From Streptomyces genisteinicus (GTDB lineage Bacteria; Actinomycetota; Actinomycetes; Streptomycetales; Streptomycetaceae): DNA of 64,000 bases. The notes beneath the pieces are model-generated. The model ran no database searches and was not told the origin of the DNA. It saw only the letters and a list, made by a program, of their open reading frames with translations. Positions 11,601 through 25,523 of the stretch are shown in pieces (within the stretch, counting starts at the first letter, position 1; every line of letters begins with the position of its first letter). The position numbers were made by a program, and so were the translations under genes. The stretch lies in assembly GCF_014489615.1 (NCBI RefSeq), contig NZ_CP060826.1:372001-436000 (forward strand), given 5' to 3'.

Positions 11601-13460
11601 GTCGACGCGGTCGTGGGGCGGGTGGTCGCCGCCGTCGCCGGTGAGGACGTCGCGCACGGACCAGCCGGTGAACGGCTTCAGCGCGGTGTCGCAGGCGTCG
11701 ATCGCTTCGGCGAAGACGGGGGATTCGTTGAGGAGGTCGCGGCCCATGCCGGTCCACTGGCTGCCCTGGCCGGGGAAGACGAACACGGTCTTGCCGTGGG
11801 GCTGCGCGGTCCCGGTGACGACACTCTCGTGCGCCTGGCCCTCCGCCAGCGCCCGCAGACCGGCCACCGCCTCCTCCGCGGATGCGGCGAGGACGCCGGC
11901 GCGGGAGTCGAAGTGGGTGCGGTGCAGGGCGGCGGTGGCGGCCACCTCCGCGAGCGGGGTCCCGGGCCGGGCCTGAAGCCAGTCGGCCCACCGGCCCGCC
12001 TGCTCCCGCAGAGCGGACTCGGTACGCCCGGACACCAGCACCGGCAGCGTGACGCCGCCGGACTCGGCGGGTACGGCCGGCTCCGTCGCGGGGGCTTCCT
12101 CCAGGACGAGGTGCGCGTTGGTGCCGCTGAGGCCGAACGACGAGATGCCCGCACGGCGGACGCGTTCGCCGCGCTGCCACGGCCGGGCCTCCTGGAGCAG
12201 TTCCAGACCGGAGCCGTCCCACTCGATGTGCGGACTCGGCTCGTCGGCGTGCAGGGTCTTCGGCAGCGACTCGTGCTGGAGCGCCAGCACGGCCTTGATC
12301 ACGCCGATGACACCCGCCGCCGCCTGGGCGTGGCCGATGTTCGACTTGGAGGACCCCAGGTAGAGGGGCCGCTCCTGGGTACGCGTGGGCCCGAAGACCT
12401 CCGCCAGGGCGCCGGCCTCGATCGGGTCGCCCAGCGTGGTGCCGGTGCCGTGGGCCTCGATCACGTCGATGTCGTCCGGGGTGAGCCTCGCGGCGGTCAG
12501 CGCGTCCTGCACGACGCGGCGCTGGGCGGGCCCGTTGGGGGCGGTGAGGCCCTGGCTGCGGCCGTCCTGGTTGACGGCGCTGCCCCGGATCACGGCCAGC
12601 ACCCGGTCCCCGTCGCGCTCCGCGTCCGAGAGCCGCTTGAGCAGGAGGACGCCCGCGCCCTCGGCCCAGCCGACCCCGTTGGCGCCGGCCGAGAAGCTGC
12701 GGCAACGCCCGTCGGCCGAGAGGCCTCCCAGGCGGCTGAACTCCACGAACGTGGACGGTGTCGACATCACGGTGACCCCGCCGGCGAGGGCGAGACCGCA
12801 CTCCCGGCTGCGCAGCGCCGAGATCGCGAGGTGGGTGGCGACCAGCGACGACGAGCACGCCGTGTCCACCGTGACCGCCGGGCCCTGGAGGCCCAGCGCA
12901 TAGGAGACCCGGCCCGACAGCACACTGCTCGCGTTGCCCGAACTCACATAGCCGTCGAGGGCTTCCAGGTCGTAGTGGGTCAGGGCGTCGTAGTCCGAGC
13001 CCATGGTGCCCAGGTAGACGCCCGTACGCGACTCGTTGAGGGTGCCGGGGCGGATGCCCGCCCGCTCCAGGGCCTCCCACGCCGTCTCGAGGACGATCCG
13101 CTGCTGCGGGTCCATCGACAGCGCCTCACGCGGGGAGATGCCGAAGAACTCCGCGTCGAAGCCCTCGATGTCCTCGATGAAACCGCCCTCGCGGGCATAG
13201 GACTTGCCCACCGCCTGGGGGTCCGGGTCGTACAGGTCCATGCCCTCCCACCGCCGGGGCAGACCTCCCACCGCGTCCCCGCCGCCGGCCAGCAGCTCCC
13301 AGAACGCCTCCGGCGTCCCGATGCCCCCCGGCAGGCGGCAGGACATCGACACCACCGCGATCGGCTCCGTGCGCTGGGCCTCGAGATCGGCCGCGCGCTT
13401 CTGGAGCAGACGGATCGCGGGAAGGGCGGCTTCCATCCGGTCTGAGGGCGGAGTGCTCAT
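2610..13460 (-). CDS. Modular type I PKS, two modules (gene E): KS-AT-DH-KR-ACP, KS-AT-DH-KR-ACP
   Basis: 3616 aa. ATG at 13460, preceded by GAAAGG. Residues 1-35 are an N-terminal docking helix of the type also found on gene A (MEAALPAIRLLQKRAADLEAQ region). Module 1: KS (Cys about 202), AT about 555-900 with GHSQGE and YASHH (methylmalonyl), DH about 925-1180, KR about 1395-1600 with LDD and catalytic Tyr in TYAAAN (B-type), ACP Ser in LGIDSV near 1717. Module 2: KS (Cys about 1950), AT about 2310-2650 (YASHH), DH about 2680, KR about 3169 (LDD, TYAAAN), ACP Ser near 3487. In both DH domains the HxxxGxxxxP glycine is replaced: HTVYNTPLLP in module 1 and HTVFETPLLP in module 2. The catalytic His and the HPALLDA Asp remain, so DH activity is uncertain. 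The tail ends DLFEFLDRKFGVGK, an acidic docking helix. Stop overlaps the gene F start. Confidence 0.97.
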   Translation of the reverse strand: MSTPPSDRMEAALPAIRLLQKRAADLEAQRTEPIAVVSMSCRLPGGIGTPEAFWELLAGGGDAVGGLPRRWEGMDLYDPDPQAVGKSYAREGGFIEDIEGFDAEFFGISPREALSMDPQQRIVLETAWEALERAGIRPGTLNESRTGVYLGTMGSDYDALTHYDLEALDGYVSSGNASSVLSGRVSYALGLQGPAVTVDTACSSSLVATHLAISALRSRECGLALAGGVTVMSTPSTFVEFSRLGGLSADGRCRSFSAGANGVGWAEGAGVLLLKRLSDAERDGDRVLAVIRGSAVNQDGRSQGLTAPNGPAQRRVVQDALTAARLTPDDIDVIEAHGTGTTLGDPIEAGALAEVFGPTRTQERPLYLGSSKSNIGHAQAAAGVIGVIKAVLALQHESLPKTLHADEPSPHIEWDGSGLELLQEARPWQRGERVRRAGISSFGLSGTNAHLVLEEAPATEPAVPAESGGVTLPVLVSGRTESALREQAGRWADWLQARPGTPLAEVAATAALHRTHFDSRAGVLAASAEEAVAGLRALAEGQAHESVVTGTAQPHGKTVFVFPGQGSQWTGMGRDLLNESPVFAEAIDACDTALKPFTGWSVRDVLTGDGGDHPPHDRVDVVQPALFAMGIALSAQWRSLGIHPDAVIGHSQGEVVAAVVAGALTLDQGAQIVAQRSQAVLTCSGTGGMALIERPHTDVTNHIAPYGDALAIAAINTTTSTVVSGETHAIDHLVTTLTNDGIYARKVNVDYASHHPHMDPLLPQLKAGFTNITPTHTTTAFYSTVTGQPTPGTHLDADYWCHNLRQPVRFDQALTHLLNDHHTTYIEISAHPVLAMPLTNAATEHAGTVTGTLTRNHGTLRQILTNLTLLHTHGHPTDWTHTLPTTTHTPLPTYPFQHERFWTDPTKTPQDTTTLGLHPHTHPWLTATTTLANGEGHLLTGRLSPTQHPWLTDHTVYNTPLLPGTGLLELALAAAREAGAAGVGELTLTEPLVVRDAVRLQVLVGPEADERRPLSVFSQSEDSLGGVWRRHATGELVAVSPDDGDGAGAGRLAQWPPAGAERVELDGYYDRFAGQGLGYGPAFQGLRELWRDGDSAFGLVRLPEETGPGDFGVHPALLDAALHAIAALRDGDDSVVLPFEWGGAELLAAGGTELRVEVVLDRGASVARIRAVDGSGEPVLSVRELRLREVTSDRIRVAEPVEHLYRVAFEPLRAAVPRTAAAGDGDGAGALDDAVVLGERSGLSAALGLEAAADVEALLAGESVPGLVLVDATRPVAGEGGGAARAAADALTTLRSLLGEPRLASTALVWVTRRAVGEDVDDLAHAPLWGLLRTAANEYGERVLRLVDLDAGAVDAELLEQAVSVEGEPEIALRDGRILVARLTRAEQPEHSDTPRFDPEGAVLITGGTGELGQALATHLVREHGIRHLVLTSRRGTDAPGTDDLLTSLTEAGADTVTIHACDITDHHQTHTLITTLTRPLTAVFHLAGTLDDGLLTTQTTERLHTVLAPKIDGALHLHTLTTDHPLTAFVLYSSAAGVLGTPGQGTYAAANAFLDALAHHRRARGQVATSLSWGLWEQAGIGMTAHLGDAELADIRRQGVGSLTASEGMRLLTAALDQPYAHLAPVKLELAELQRAADRGGEVAPRFRGLVRARLRQAGRDAQRPSALRDRLAVLSDDQRRQELMRLVCDEAAIVLGVSDSAGLGPDQVLKDLGIDSVMAVELRRRLADQTDTALPATLAFDYPTPSTIAGLLLDKLDLTQVPQRTAVSRRARRSGGDEPIAVVSMSCRLPGGIDTPEAFWELLADGGDAVGGLPRRWESLGLYDPDPEAVGKSYAREGGFIEDIEGFDAEFFGITPREALSMDPQQRIVLETVWEALERAGVRPEALSESRTGVYLGTMGSDYDNPHNHDYDALDGYLGTGNTSSVLSGRVSYTLGLQGPALTVDTACSSSLVATHLGVTALRNGECDTALVGGVTVMSTPALFVEFSRLKGMAADGRCKSFSAGADGAGWAEGAGVLLLKRLSDAERDGDRVLAVIRGSAVNQDGRSQGLTAPNGPAQRRVVQDALTASRLSPDDIDAIEAHGTGTSLGDPIEAGALTEVFGPTRTPELPLYLGSSKSNIGHAQAAAGVAGVIKMILALQHESLPKTLHADEPSTHIEWDGSGLELLQEARPWQRGERVRRAGISSFGLSGTNAHLVIEEAPAVETTHGTGTDGPVEGPALPLPVLVSGRTESALREQAGRWADYLEARPGTPLAEVAATAALHRTHFDSRAGVLAASAEEAVAGLRALAEGQAHESVVTGTAQPHGKTVFVFPGQGSQWTGMGRDLLNESPVFAEAIDACDTALRPFTGWSVRDVLTGNGGDHPPHDRVDVVQPALFAMGIALSAQWRSLGIHPDAVIGHSQGEVVAAVVAGALTLDQGAQIVAQRSQAVLTCSGTGGMALIERPHTDVTNHIAPYGDALAIAAINTTTSTVVSGETHAIDHLVTTLTNDGIYARKVNVDYASHHPHMDPLLPQLKAGFTNITPTHTTTAFYSTVTGQPTPGTHLDADYWCHNLRQPVRFDQALTHLLNDHHTTYIEISAHPVLAMPLTNAATEHAGTVTGTLTRNHGTLRQILTNLTLLHTHGHPTDWTHTLPTTTHTPLPTYPFQHERFWLETTSRGTHPGSLGLDASAHPWLGAATALADGEGHLLTGRLSPAQHPWLTDHTVFETPLLPGTGLLELAWTAAAETGATHVEELTLAEPLVLPEPGDTASHIRLQVTVGAAEADGRRPLSVHSRREDTQEEWTCHATGLLGGDGSGDDGTGREFAELARWPVSGTQPLDVDAFYERYAAQGIGYGPAFRGVTELSHRPGSAFALVRLPEELDGSAYGVHPALLDAAVQTLAAARDADAAAGAEPGQVLLPFEWSDAVLHRAGAGELRVRADWDQEASEGRVLVVDAAGGAVASARLRARAATPEQIRASRPVEHLYRVEFQAVPLPTAAPNPLTWVLGGGDRLAQTLGAHRVEDLDSLAAQLEDAVVRPARLVVDVTGKVPGDSAQAARQLAADTLEVLRFTLGEPRLESAELVWVARESVVAVASDVPDLAQAPLWGLLRVARNEHPERSIRLVDLGAEEGAEDAEAKALGQVLGVAGEPELAVRQGVVYVPRLTRVGQPDGETAGAPRFDPEGAVLITGGTGELGQALATHLVREHGIRHLVLTSRRGTDAPGTDDLTTTLTEAGADTVTIHACDITDHHQTHTLITTLTRPLTAVFHLAGTLDDGLLTTQTTERLHTVLAPKIDGALHLHTLTTDHPLTAFVLYSSAAGILGGAGQSTYAAANTFLDALAHHRRTQGQVATSLSWGLWEQAGTGMTAHLGDAELARMRRQGVTALTTPQALHLLDTTLTSHHPHTIPVKLDLATLRREAERSGDVQALFRGLVRARRRRAGTGAAAPGALRDRLLALPEEERHPSVLELVRSEVAGVVGMADAAGIGSHQVLKDLGIDSVMAVELRRRLSAAAGVPLPATLAFDYPTPSAIAGLVLGKLDLGGAGSGSPAARLTKNQIDALVELLRSATPEQLAGQGLVASFVDLHTALSKTAAAEPGEPDMDAADVTDSSQEDLFEFLDRKFGVGK
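3541..3955 (-). repeat. KR block, copy 1 (gene E module 2)
   Basis: Aligns with 8851-9265 (offset 5310). Only a few differences, mostly at 3795-3835. Covers the KR Rossmann core with a Thr/His-rich variant (DHHQTHTLITTLT) not found in the KRs of genes A-D. Confidence 0.85.
5493..6784 (-). repeat. Methylmalonyl-AT block, copy 2 (gene E module 2)
   Basis: Starts abruptly at CCAGAAGCGTTCGTG next to unrelated linker sequence. Includes the AT catalytic core and post-AT linker. A G-rich tract lies at 5522-5560. Confidence 0.9.
7294..7624 (-). repeat. KS block, copy 2 (gene E module 2)
   Basis: Partner of 1684-2014. The N-terminal thirds of the two KSs differ more, so the identity is a patch and not the whole domain. 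Confidence 0.75.
8851..9265 (-). repeat. KR block, copy 2 (gene E module 1)
   Basis: Partner of 3541-3955. The flanking KR sequence and the linkers to the ACP differ more, so identity is confined to this block. Confidence 0.85.
10755..12051 (-). repeat. Methylmalonyl-AT block, copy 3 (gene E module 1)
   Basis: Offset +5262 from copy 2. In the core I see isolated single-base changes (for example TCC for TCA in GHSQGE). Differences cluster near 11840-11880 in the KS-AT linker. The G-rich tract is at 10784-10822. Confidence 0.9.
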
Positions 13461-13539
13461 CGGTCAGCCTTTCTGGGCGAGCAGGGCGGAGAACGAGTCG
13501 GGTCGGTGCGTCGGCCGCACGGCGGGCATCGGGTGCATG
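13461..13539 (-). other. Gene D-gene E intercistronic gap with in-frame continuation after the gene D stop
   Basis: Reading past the gene D stop in the same frame gives 23 codons (His-Ala-Pro-Asp... Ser-Phe-Ser-Ala-Leu-Leu-Ala-Gln-Lys-Gly) before the next TGA. About three quarters of these codons end in G or C, and the end resembles a helical tail. In another frame, ATG in TGACATG opens a 25-codon frame whose TGA overlaps the gene E start (ATGA), which could couple D to E. Neither is proven to be translated. Confidence 0.4.
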
Positions 13540-16500
13540 TCAGAAGACCTCGTCGCCGACCGAGGCCAGCAGGGCGTCGAGCTCCGCGTTGATGTCCTCG
13601 ACGGACCGCTCCGCGGGCCCGGGACGCGGTGTCCCGGCCGGGGCGGCGGCCGGCGCGCGCTGCGCGCCGTCCGGGCCCGGGGAGGCCGTGCGGTCGGCGA
13701 GGTCCACCAGGAGGTCCAGCAGACCGCTGCGGTGCAGTTCGTCGGCGGACACGCGGTCCAGGACCCGGGCGAGGACGGCGCCCGGGTCCTCGCCCGGGTC
13801 CGTTCCCTCCGGTCCGGCGGCGAGACCCAGACGTTCCAGGACGAGTCCGGCGACGGCGGCCGGGGTCGGGTAGTCGAACGCCAGCGTCGAGGGCAAGGGC
13901 ACCCCGGCGCGCGCGGCGACCCGGCGCCGGAGCTCCACCGCCATCAGCGAGTCGAGGCCCAGATCCTTGAGCACCTGGTCCGGGTGGACGGCCGACGGGC
14001 CGTCCAGACCGAGCACCGCCGCCGCCTCCTCCAGCACGGCGCCGGTCGCCGTCCGGATCCGCTCCTGGGCGTTCAGCGGCTCCAGCCGGTCGCGCAGCGG
14101 CACCGGCCCCGCGGCCGGCCCGGCAGCCGCCGCCCTGCGCAGCTCCGGGCGGCGCACCAGCGTGCGCAGCACCGGGGCGACCTCGCCGCCCTCGCCGAGG
14201 TGGCGGGCGGCGGCGGCGGTGTCCAGCCGCAGCGGCACCAGGTTCGGCCGCGGCCGGCGCAGTGCCTCGTCCAGGAGCCGCAGGCCGTCCTCCACCGGCA
14301 TCGGGGCGATGCCCTGCCGTCGCATCCGGGCCAGTTCGGCGGTCCCGAGATGCGCGGTCATACCGGTTCCGGTCTGCTGCCACAGGCCCCAGGCGAGGGA
14401 GTGCGCCGTCTGCGCACGTCCCCGGCGCCGGGCCGCGACCGCGTCCAGCACGGTGTTGGCGGCGGCGTAGGTGCTCTGCCCTGCCGTGCCGAGCACGCCG
14501 GCCGCGGAGGAGAAGAGCACGAACGCCGCCAGACCCAGGTCCCGCGTCAGGTCGTCGAGGTGCAGCGCGCCGTGCACCTTGGGGGCGAAGACGCGCGCCA
14601 GCCGCTCGCCGTCCTGCGCCGTCACCAGGCCGTCGTCCAGGACACCCGCCAGGTGCACCACGCCGGTGAGCGGGTGCGCCGGGTCGATGCCGGACAGCAG
14701 CTCCGCCACGGCGGCCCGGTCCGCGACGTCGCACGCGGCGATCCGCACGCTCAGCGCGCCCGCCCCGGTCAGTTCGCGCACCAGGTCGTCGGCGCCCGGC
14801 GTGCCGGGCCCGCGGCGGGACGTCAGGACGAGACGGCGGGCGCCGTGCTCCCGCACCAGGTGCCTGGCCACGGCCCGTCCCAGCTCACCGGTGCCGCCGG
14901 TGAGCAGGACCGTGCCCTCCGGGTCCAGGGGGGCGGCGGCCGCGTCCGGCGCCGGGGCGCCGGCGGCCTCCAGGCGCGGAGCGGACAACTCGGAGCCGTG
15001 CAGCACGAGTTCCGGCTCGTCCTGCGTGTCCAGGGCGGCGAGCAGCGGCCCGGTGGCCGCGGCCCCGGGCGCGCCGCCGAGTTCGACGGTCCGCAGCGAC
15101 CGGTCGGGGAACTCGCTGCGGGCCGTGCGCAGCAGCCCCCGCAGCGACGCCGGGGCGAGGCCCCGGCCGTCGGCCGGGGCGTTAGCCGCCAGTTCGTCGT
15201 ACGGGCTCGGCGCCGCGCCGGTCACCCACACCAGCTCCGCCTCGTCCAGACGGGGTTCGGCGAGCAGCCGCTGGAGCAGGGCCAGGGCGTCGCCCGCCGC
15301 CCGTGTCACCTCGTCGTCGGGGAGGCCGGTCAGTTCCGTCGCGTCGACGAGGACGCGTCCGGGCCGGGCACCTTCGTCCAGGGCGGCCGACAGCGCGTCG
15401 GCGGACGGCACCGCGGTGGCGTCCAGCGCCCCGGCGATCCGGCCCCCGCCGCCCACGACGACGGTGGCGGGCCGGGCGGCCGGGGGCTGCGGGGCCGGCA
15501 CCGGCCGCAGCCGGAGCTCCCGCAGGTCCCGCGCGGTGGTGCCGGCCGCCGCGCCGATGCGGTCGGCGGTGGCCCGGCGCATCTCCATGCCCCGCACGCG
15601 GAGCACCGGTGCGCCGGTGGCGTCGGCGGCCTCGACCGTCAGGTGCCGCCCGCCGCCGGTGTCGCGGACCTCGACCCGTACGCGCAGCTCGCTGCCGCCG
15701 GTGGCGTACAGCTCGACGCCCGACCAGGCGAACGGCAGCAGCACACCCTCCTGCTCCTGCCCGGTGTCGTCGTCCGCCACGGCCTTCATCACGTTCAACG
15801 CGGCGTCCAGCAGCGCCGGATGCACACCGAACCCGTCCGCGGCGCGGTCGCCGCCCGGCAGCCGCACCAGGCCGTAGGCCGTGCCGTCCCGCCGCCACAG
15901 CGCCTCGGTGCCCCGGAACAGCGGGCCGTAGTCGACGCCCTGCTCCCGGAACCGCTCGTAGAAGCCGTCCGTCGCCACGGGTTCGGCGTCCGGCACCGGC
16001 CACCGGCCGGCCCAGGCGAAGGAACCGGGCGGGCCCGCCGGGGACAGGCTCAGCTCGCCCGTGGCGTGCAGCGTCCACTCCTGCGCCCCGCCGGCGGCCC
16101 GGCTGTGCACCGTCACCGTGCGCCCGGCGTCCTCGCCGCCGACGGCGACCTGCACGTGCACCGCGCCGTCGGCGGGCAGCACCAGCGGCGTCACCAGGGT
16201 GAGGTCCGCCACCCCGGCCGCGCCCACCCGGTGGGCGGCGGCCAGGGCCAGTTCCAGCAGCCCCGTGCCCGGCACCACGGCCTCGCCGAACACCGTGTGG
16301 TCGGCGATCCAGGGATGCCCGGCCAGCGAGAGGCGGCCGGTGAAGATGTGGCGCGAGCCGTCGGCGGACGCCGTGAGGGCGCCCAGCCACGGGTGCGCGG
16401 GATCGGCGAGCCCGAGGGCCTCCGTGTCGAGCGCGGCCGCCTGCGGCCGGGCCCAGTACCGCGACCGCTGGAAGGCGTACGACGGCAGTTCCACCCGTGC

Positions 16501-19188
16501 CGCGCCGGTGCCGGCGAAGAACCGCTCCCAGTCGACGGCCGCGCCCAGGGCGTGCACGCGGGCGACGGCGCCGGTCAGCGCCGCGGTCTCCGGGCGCTCC
16601 CGGTGCAGCAGCGCCACGGCGCCCGTGGTCGCCTCGACGCCCAGTTCCGCCAGGCAGTCCTGCACCATCGCGGTGGCGGTGCCGTCCGGGCCGAGCTCCA
16701 CGAAGCGGGTCACCCCGGCGGCCACCAGCGCGCGGGTGCCGTCGGCGAACCGGACGGCGTCCCGGACGTGCCGCACCCAGTACTCCGGGTCGCGCACCTC
16801 GTCGGCGACGCGTTCGCCCGCCAGGTTCCCGACCATGCCGAGTGCCGGCGCGTGGTACGTCATCCGCCGTGCCACCGCCGCGAAGTCGGCCAGCATCGGC
16901 TCCATCAGCGGGGAGTGGAAGGCGTGCGAGACGGTCAGCCGCCGGGTCCGGACACCGCGGGCGGCCAGCTCGGCGGCCACGCCGTCGACGACCTCCGCGG
17001 GACCCGACACCACGACCGACCCGGGGCCGTTGACCGCGGCGACGCCCGCGACGTGCGAGTGGTCCGCGAGCAGCGGCGCCACCACGGACTCGGGCGCCTT
17101 GACGGAGAGCATCGCGCCGCCGGCGGGCAGGGCCTGCATCAGCCGTCCGCGGGCGGCGACCAGGGCGCAGGCGTCGTCGAGGGACAGCACCCCCGCCACG
17201 TGCGCGGCGGCCAGCTCGCCCACGGAGTGCCCCATCACCTGGTCGGGGACGACTCCCCAGGCCTCCATGAGCCGGAACAGCGCCACGCCCACGGCGAACA
17301 GCGCGGGCTGGGTGAAGCCGGTCGAGTCCAGCAGCTCCGCCTCCGCGGTGCCGGGCTCGGCGAACACGACCTCCCGCAGCGGCCGCGTGAGCAGCGGGTC
17401 GAACGCGGCGCAGACCGCGTCGAAGGCGGCGGCGAACTCGGGGAAGTCCCGGTACAGCTCACGGCCCATCCCGGCGCGCTGGGCGCCCTGCCCGGGGAAG
17501 ACGAACGCGGTCCGGCCCGGCAGCGCGGCGGCCCCGGGCGCGGTGCCGTCGGCGATCGCCCGCACGGCGGCCAGCAGCTCCGGCAGGTCGCCGCCGACGG
17601 CCGCCGCCCGGTGCGCGAACGCGGTGCGTCCCGCCGCCAGCGAGTACGCCACGTCCGCCGCGTCGGTGCCGGGCCGGTCCGCCAGGTGGCCGGCGAGCCG
17701 GTCCGCCTGCGCGCGCAGCGCCGCCTCGTCCCGGCCGGAGAGCAGCCACGGCACGACGGCGCGGCGGGCCGCGTCCGGGGCGGGCGCCCCGTCCGGCGCC
17801 GGGGCGCTGCCCTCGGGGCCCTCCAGGACGATGTGCGCGTTGGTGCCGCTGATCCCGAACGAGGAGACGCCCGCGCGCCGCACCCGTTCGCCCTGCTCCC
17901 AGGGCACCGGCTCGGTCAGCAGCCGCACGCCGCCCCCGGACCAGTCGACGTGGGTGGTCGGCTCCTCGGCGTGCAGTGTGCGCGGCAGCCGGCCGTGGCG
18001 CAGCGCCTGGACCATCTTGATGATGCCCGCGACACCCGCGGCGGCCTGCGTGTGACCGATGTTCGACTTCACCCCGCCCAGCCACAGCGGACCGCCCGGC
18101 CTGACGGCCGCCCCGTACGTGGCGATCAGCGCGCGGGCCTCGATCGGGTCGCCGAGCCGGGTGCCGGTGCCGTGCGCCTCCACGGCGTCCACGTCGCCGG
18201 CGCCGAGCCCGGCGTCGGCCAGGGCCGCCCGGATCACGTCCTGCTGGGCCTGCCCGTTGGGCGCCGTGAGCCCGTTGGACGCCCCGTCCTGGTTGACGGC
18301 CGTGCCCCGGATCACGGCGAGCACGGGGTGCCCGTGCCGCCGGGCGTCGGAGAGCCGTTCCAGCAGCAGCATGCCGCTGCCCTCGGCGAAGCCGGTGCCG
18401 TCGGCACGGTCGGAGAAGGCCCGGCACCGCCCGTCCGGCGCGAGGCCGCGCTGCCGGCTGAACTCGACGAGCAGCTGCGGCGTCGCCATCACCGTCGCCC
18501 CGCCGGCCAGGGCCAGCGCGCACTCGCCCCGCCGCAGCGCCTGCACCGCCAGGTGCACCGCCACCAGCGAGGAGGAGCAGGCCGTGTCGACGGTCAGGGC
18601 CGGGCCCCGCAGGCCGAGCGCGTAGGCGATGCGTCCGGACAGGACGCTGGCGGCGCCGCCCGTCAGGGCGTGCCCCTCGCTGCTGCCGTCACCGATCAGG
18701 CCCGCGTAGTCCTGGCCGTTGGTGCCGACCCAGACGCCCGTCGTGCGCTCCCGCGCCGACTCCGCGGTGATGCCCGCGCCCTCGAACGCCTCCCAGGCGT
18801 TCTCCAGGAGGAGCCGCTGCTGCGGGTCCATCGACTGCGCCTCGCGCGGCGAGATCCCGAAGAACCCCGCGTCGAAGGCGTCCGCCGAGTCGAGGAAGCC
18901 GCCCCCCGACGCGTACACGGTTCCCGGGTTGTCCGGGTCCGGGTCGTAGAGCCGCTCGGTGTCCCAGCCGCGGTCCCCGGGGAACGGGCCGATGGCGTCG
19001 GAGCCGTCGTCGAGCAGCCGCCAGAACTCCTCCGGCGACGCGGCGCCGCCCGGCATGCGGCAGCTCATCGCCACCACGGCGACCGGCTCCCGGAGCCTGG
19101 CCTCGGCCTGCCGCAGCCGCTCGCGCGTCGTGTCCAGTTCACCGGTGACGCGCTTCAGATAGGCGCGCAGCTTGTCTTCGTTTGCCAT
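13540..19188 (-). CDS. Modular type I PKS, one module (gene D): KS-AT-DH-KR-ACP
   Basis: 1882 aa. ATG at 19188 lies one base after the TGA of gene C (TGACATG), so the two are coupled; an upstream in-frame extension would run into gene C and is unlikely. Residues 1-32 are the docking helix (MANEDKLRAYLKRVTGEL). KS about 36-455 (TACSSS Cys near 203). AT about 560-860 with GHSVGE and HAFHS (malonyl-CoA). DH about 935-1180 with intact HTVFGEAVVP. KR about 1420-1620 with LDD and TYAAAN (B-type). ACP Ser in LGLDSL near 1743. Predicted to add a two-carbon unit and leave a double bond. The C-terminal tail differs from those of A, C and E: it ends at DEVF without the usual acidic helix, and 23 more coding-like codons follow the stop in the same frame (see the 13461-13539 entry). 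Confidence 0.97.
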   Translation of the reverse strand: MANEDKLRAYLKRVTGELDTTRERLRQAEARLREPVAVVAMSCRMPGGAASPEEFWRLLDDGSDAIGPFPGDRGWDTERLYDPDPDNPGTVYASGGGFLDSADAFDAGFFGISPREAQSMDPQQRLLLENAWEAFEGAGITAESARERTTGVWVGTNGQDYAGLIGDGSSEGHALTGGAASVLSGRIAYALGLRGPALTVDTACSSSLVAVHLAVQALRRGECALALAGGATVMATPQLLVEFSRQRGLAPDGRCRAFSDRADGTGFAEGSGMLLLERLSDARRHGHPVLAVIRGTAVNQDGASNGLTAPNGQAQQDVIRAALADAGLGAGDVDAVEAHGTGTRLGDPIEARALIATYGAAVRPGGPLWLGGVKSNIGHTQAAAGVAGIIKMVQALRHGRLPRTLHAEEPTTHVDWSGGGVRLLTEPVPWEQGERVRRAGVSSFGISGTNAHIVLEGPEGSAPAPDGAPAPDAARRAVVPWLLSGRDEAALRAQADRLAGHLADRPGTDAADVAYSLAAGRTAFAHRAAAVGGDLPELLAAVRAIADGTAPGAAALPGRTAFVFPGQGAQRAGMGRELYRDFPEFAAAFDAVCAAFDPLLTRPLREVVFAEPGTAEAELLDSTGFTQPALFAVGVALFRLMEAWGVVPDQVMGHSVGELAAAHVAGVLSLDDACALVAARGRLMQALPAGGAMLSVKAPESVVAPLLADHSHVAGVAAVNGPGSVVVSGPAEVVDGVAAELAARGVRTRRLTVSHAFHSPLMEPMLADFAAVARRMTYHAPALGMVGNLAGERVADEVRDPEYWVRHVRDAVRFADGTRALVAAGVTRFVELGPDGTATAMVQDCLAELGVEATTGAVALLHRERPETAALTGAVARVHALGAAVDWERFFAGTGAARVELPSYAFQRSRYWARPQAAALDTEALGLADPAHPWLGALTASADGSRHIFTGRLSLAGHPWIADHTVFGEAVVPGTGLLELALAAAHRVGAAGVADLTLVTPLVLPADGAVHVQVAVGGEDAGRTVTVHSRAAGGAQEWTLHATGELSLSPAGPPGSFAWAGRWPVPDAEPVATDGFYERFREQGVDYGPLFRGTEALWRRDGTAYGLVRLPGGDRAADGFGVHPALLDAALNVMKAVADDDTGQEQEGVLLPFAWSGVELYATGGSELRVRVEVRDTGGGRHLTVEAADATGAPVLRVRGMEMRRATADRIGAAAGTTARDLRELRLRPVPAPQPPAARPATVVVGGGGRIAGALDATAVPSADALSAALDEGARPGRVLVDATELTGLPDDEVTRAAGDALALLQRLLAEPRLDEAELVWVTGAAPSPYDELAANAPADGRGLAPASLRGLLRTARSEFPDRSLRTVELGGAPGAAATGPLLAALDTQDEPELVLHGSELSAPRLEAAGAPAPDAAAAPLDPEGTVLLTGGTGELGRAVARHLVREHGARRLVLTSRRGPGTPGADDLVRELTGAGALSVRIAACDVADRAAVAELLSGIDPAHPLTGVVHLAGVLDDGLVTAQDGERLARVFAPKVHGALHLDDLTRDLGLAAFVLFSSAAGVLGTAGQSTYAAANTVLDAVAARRRGRAQTAHSLAWGLWQQTGTGMTAHLGTAELARMRRQGIAPMPVEDGLRLLDEALRRPRPNLVPLRLDTAAAARHLGEGGEVAPVLRTLVRRPELRRAAAAGPAAGPVPLRDRLEPLNAQERIRTATGAVLEEAAAVLGLDGPSAVHPDQVLKDLGLDSLMAVELRRRVAARAGVPLPSTLAFDYPTPAAVAGLVLERLGLAAGPEGTDPGEDPGAVLARVLDRVSADELHRSGLLDLLVDLADRTASPGPDGAQRAPAAAPAGTPRPGPAERSVEDINAELDALLASVGDEVF

Positions 19189-19189
19189 G

Positions 19190-25357
<6,168 letters not shown>

Positions 25358-25466
25358 GTGACACCTTTTGGTCGCGTCGGCCAGGATCTGTGCTGGTCGC
25401 TGCCGGGAACCGTCGACATCAAGGGCCGTGGAACCACCTGCCCAAGGGCACCACGGCGCACTTGAC

Positions 25467-25482
25467 GCGGAGTGGACTCCGC
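25467..25482. promoter_or_regulatory. Perfect 16-bp palindrome upstream of gene C
   Basis: GCGGAGTGGACTCCGC (7-bp arms, 2-base centre) lies about 110 bp upstream of the gene C start, between the gene B terminator and the gene. Candidate operator for a separate gene C promoter; no convincing -10/-35 pair was found. Confidence 0.35.
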
Positions 25483-25523
25483 TCCGCGCGGTACTCGACT
25501 GCGACCGGAGCCGCGGACCGGGA

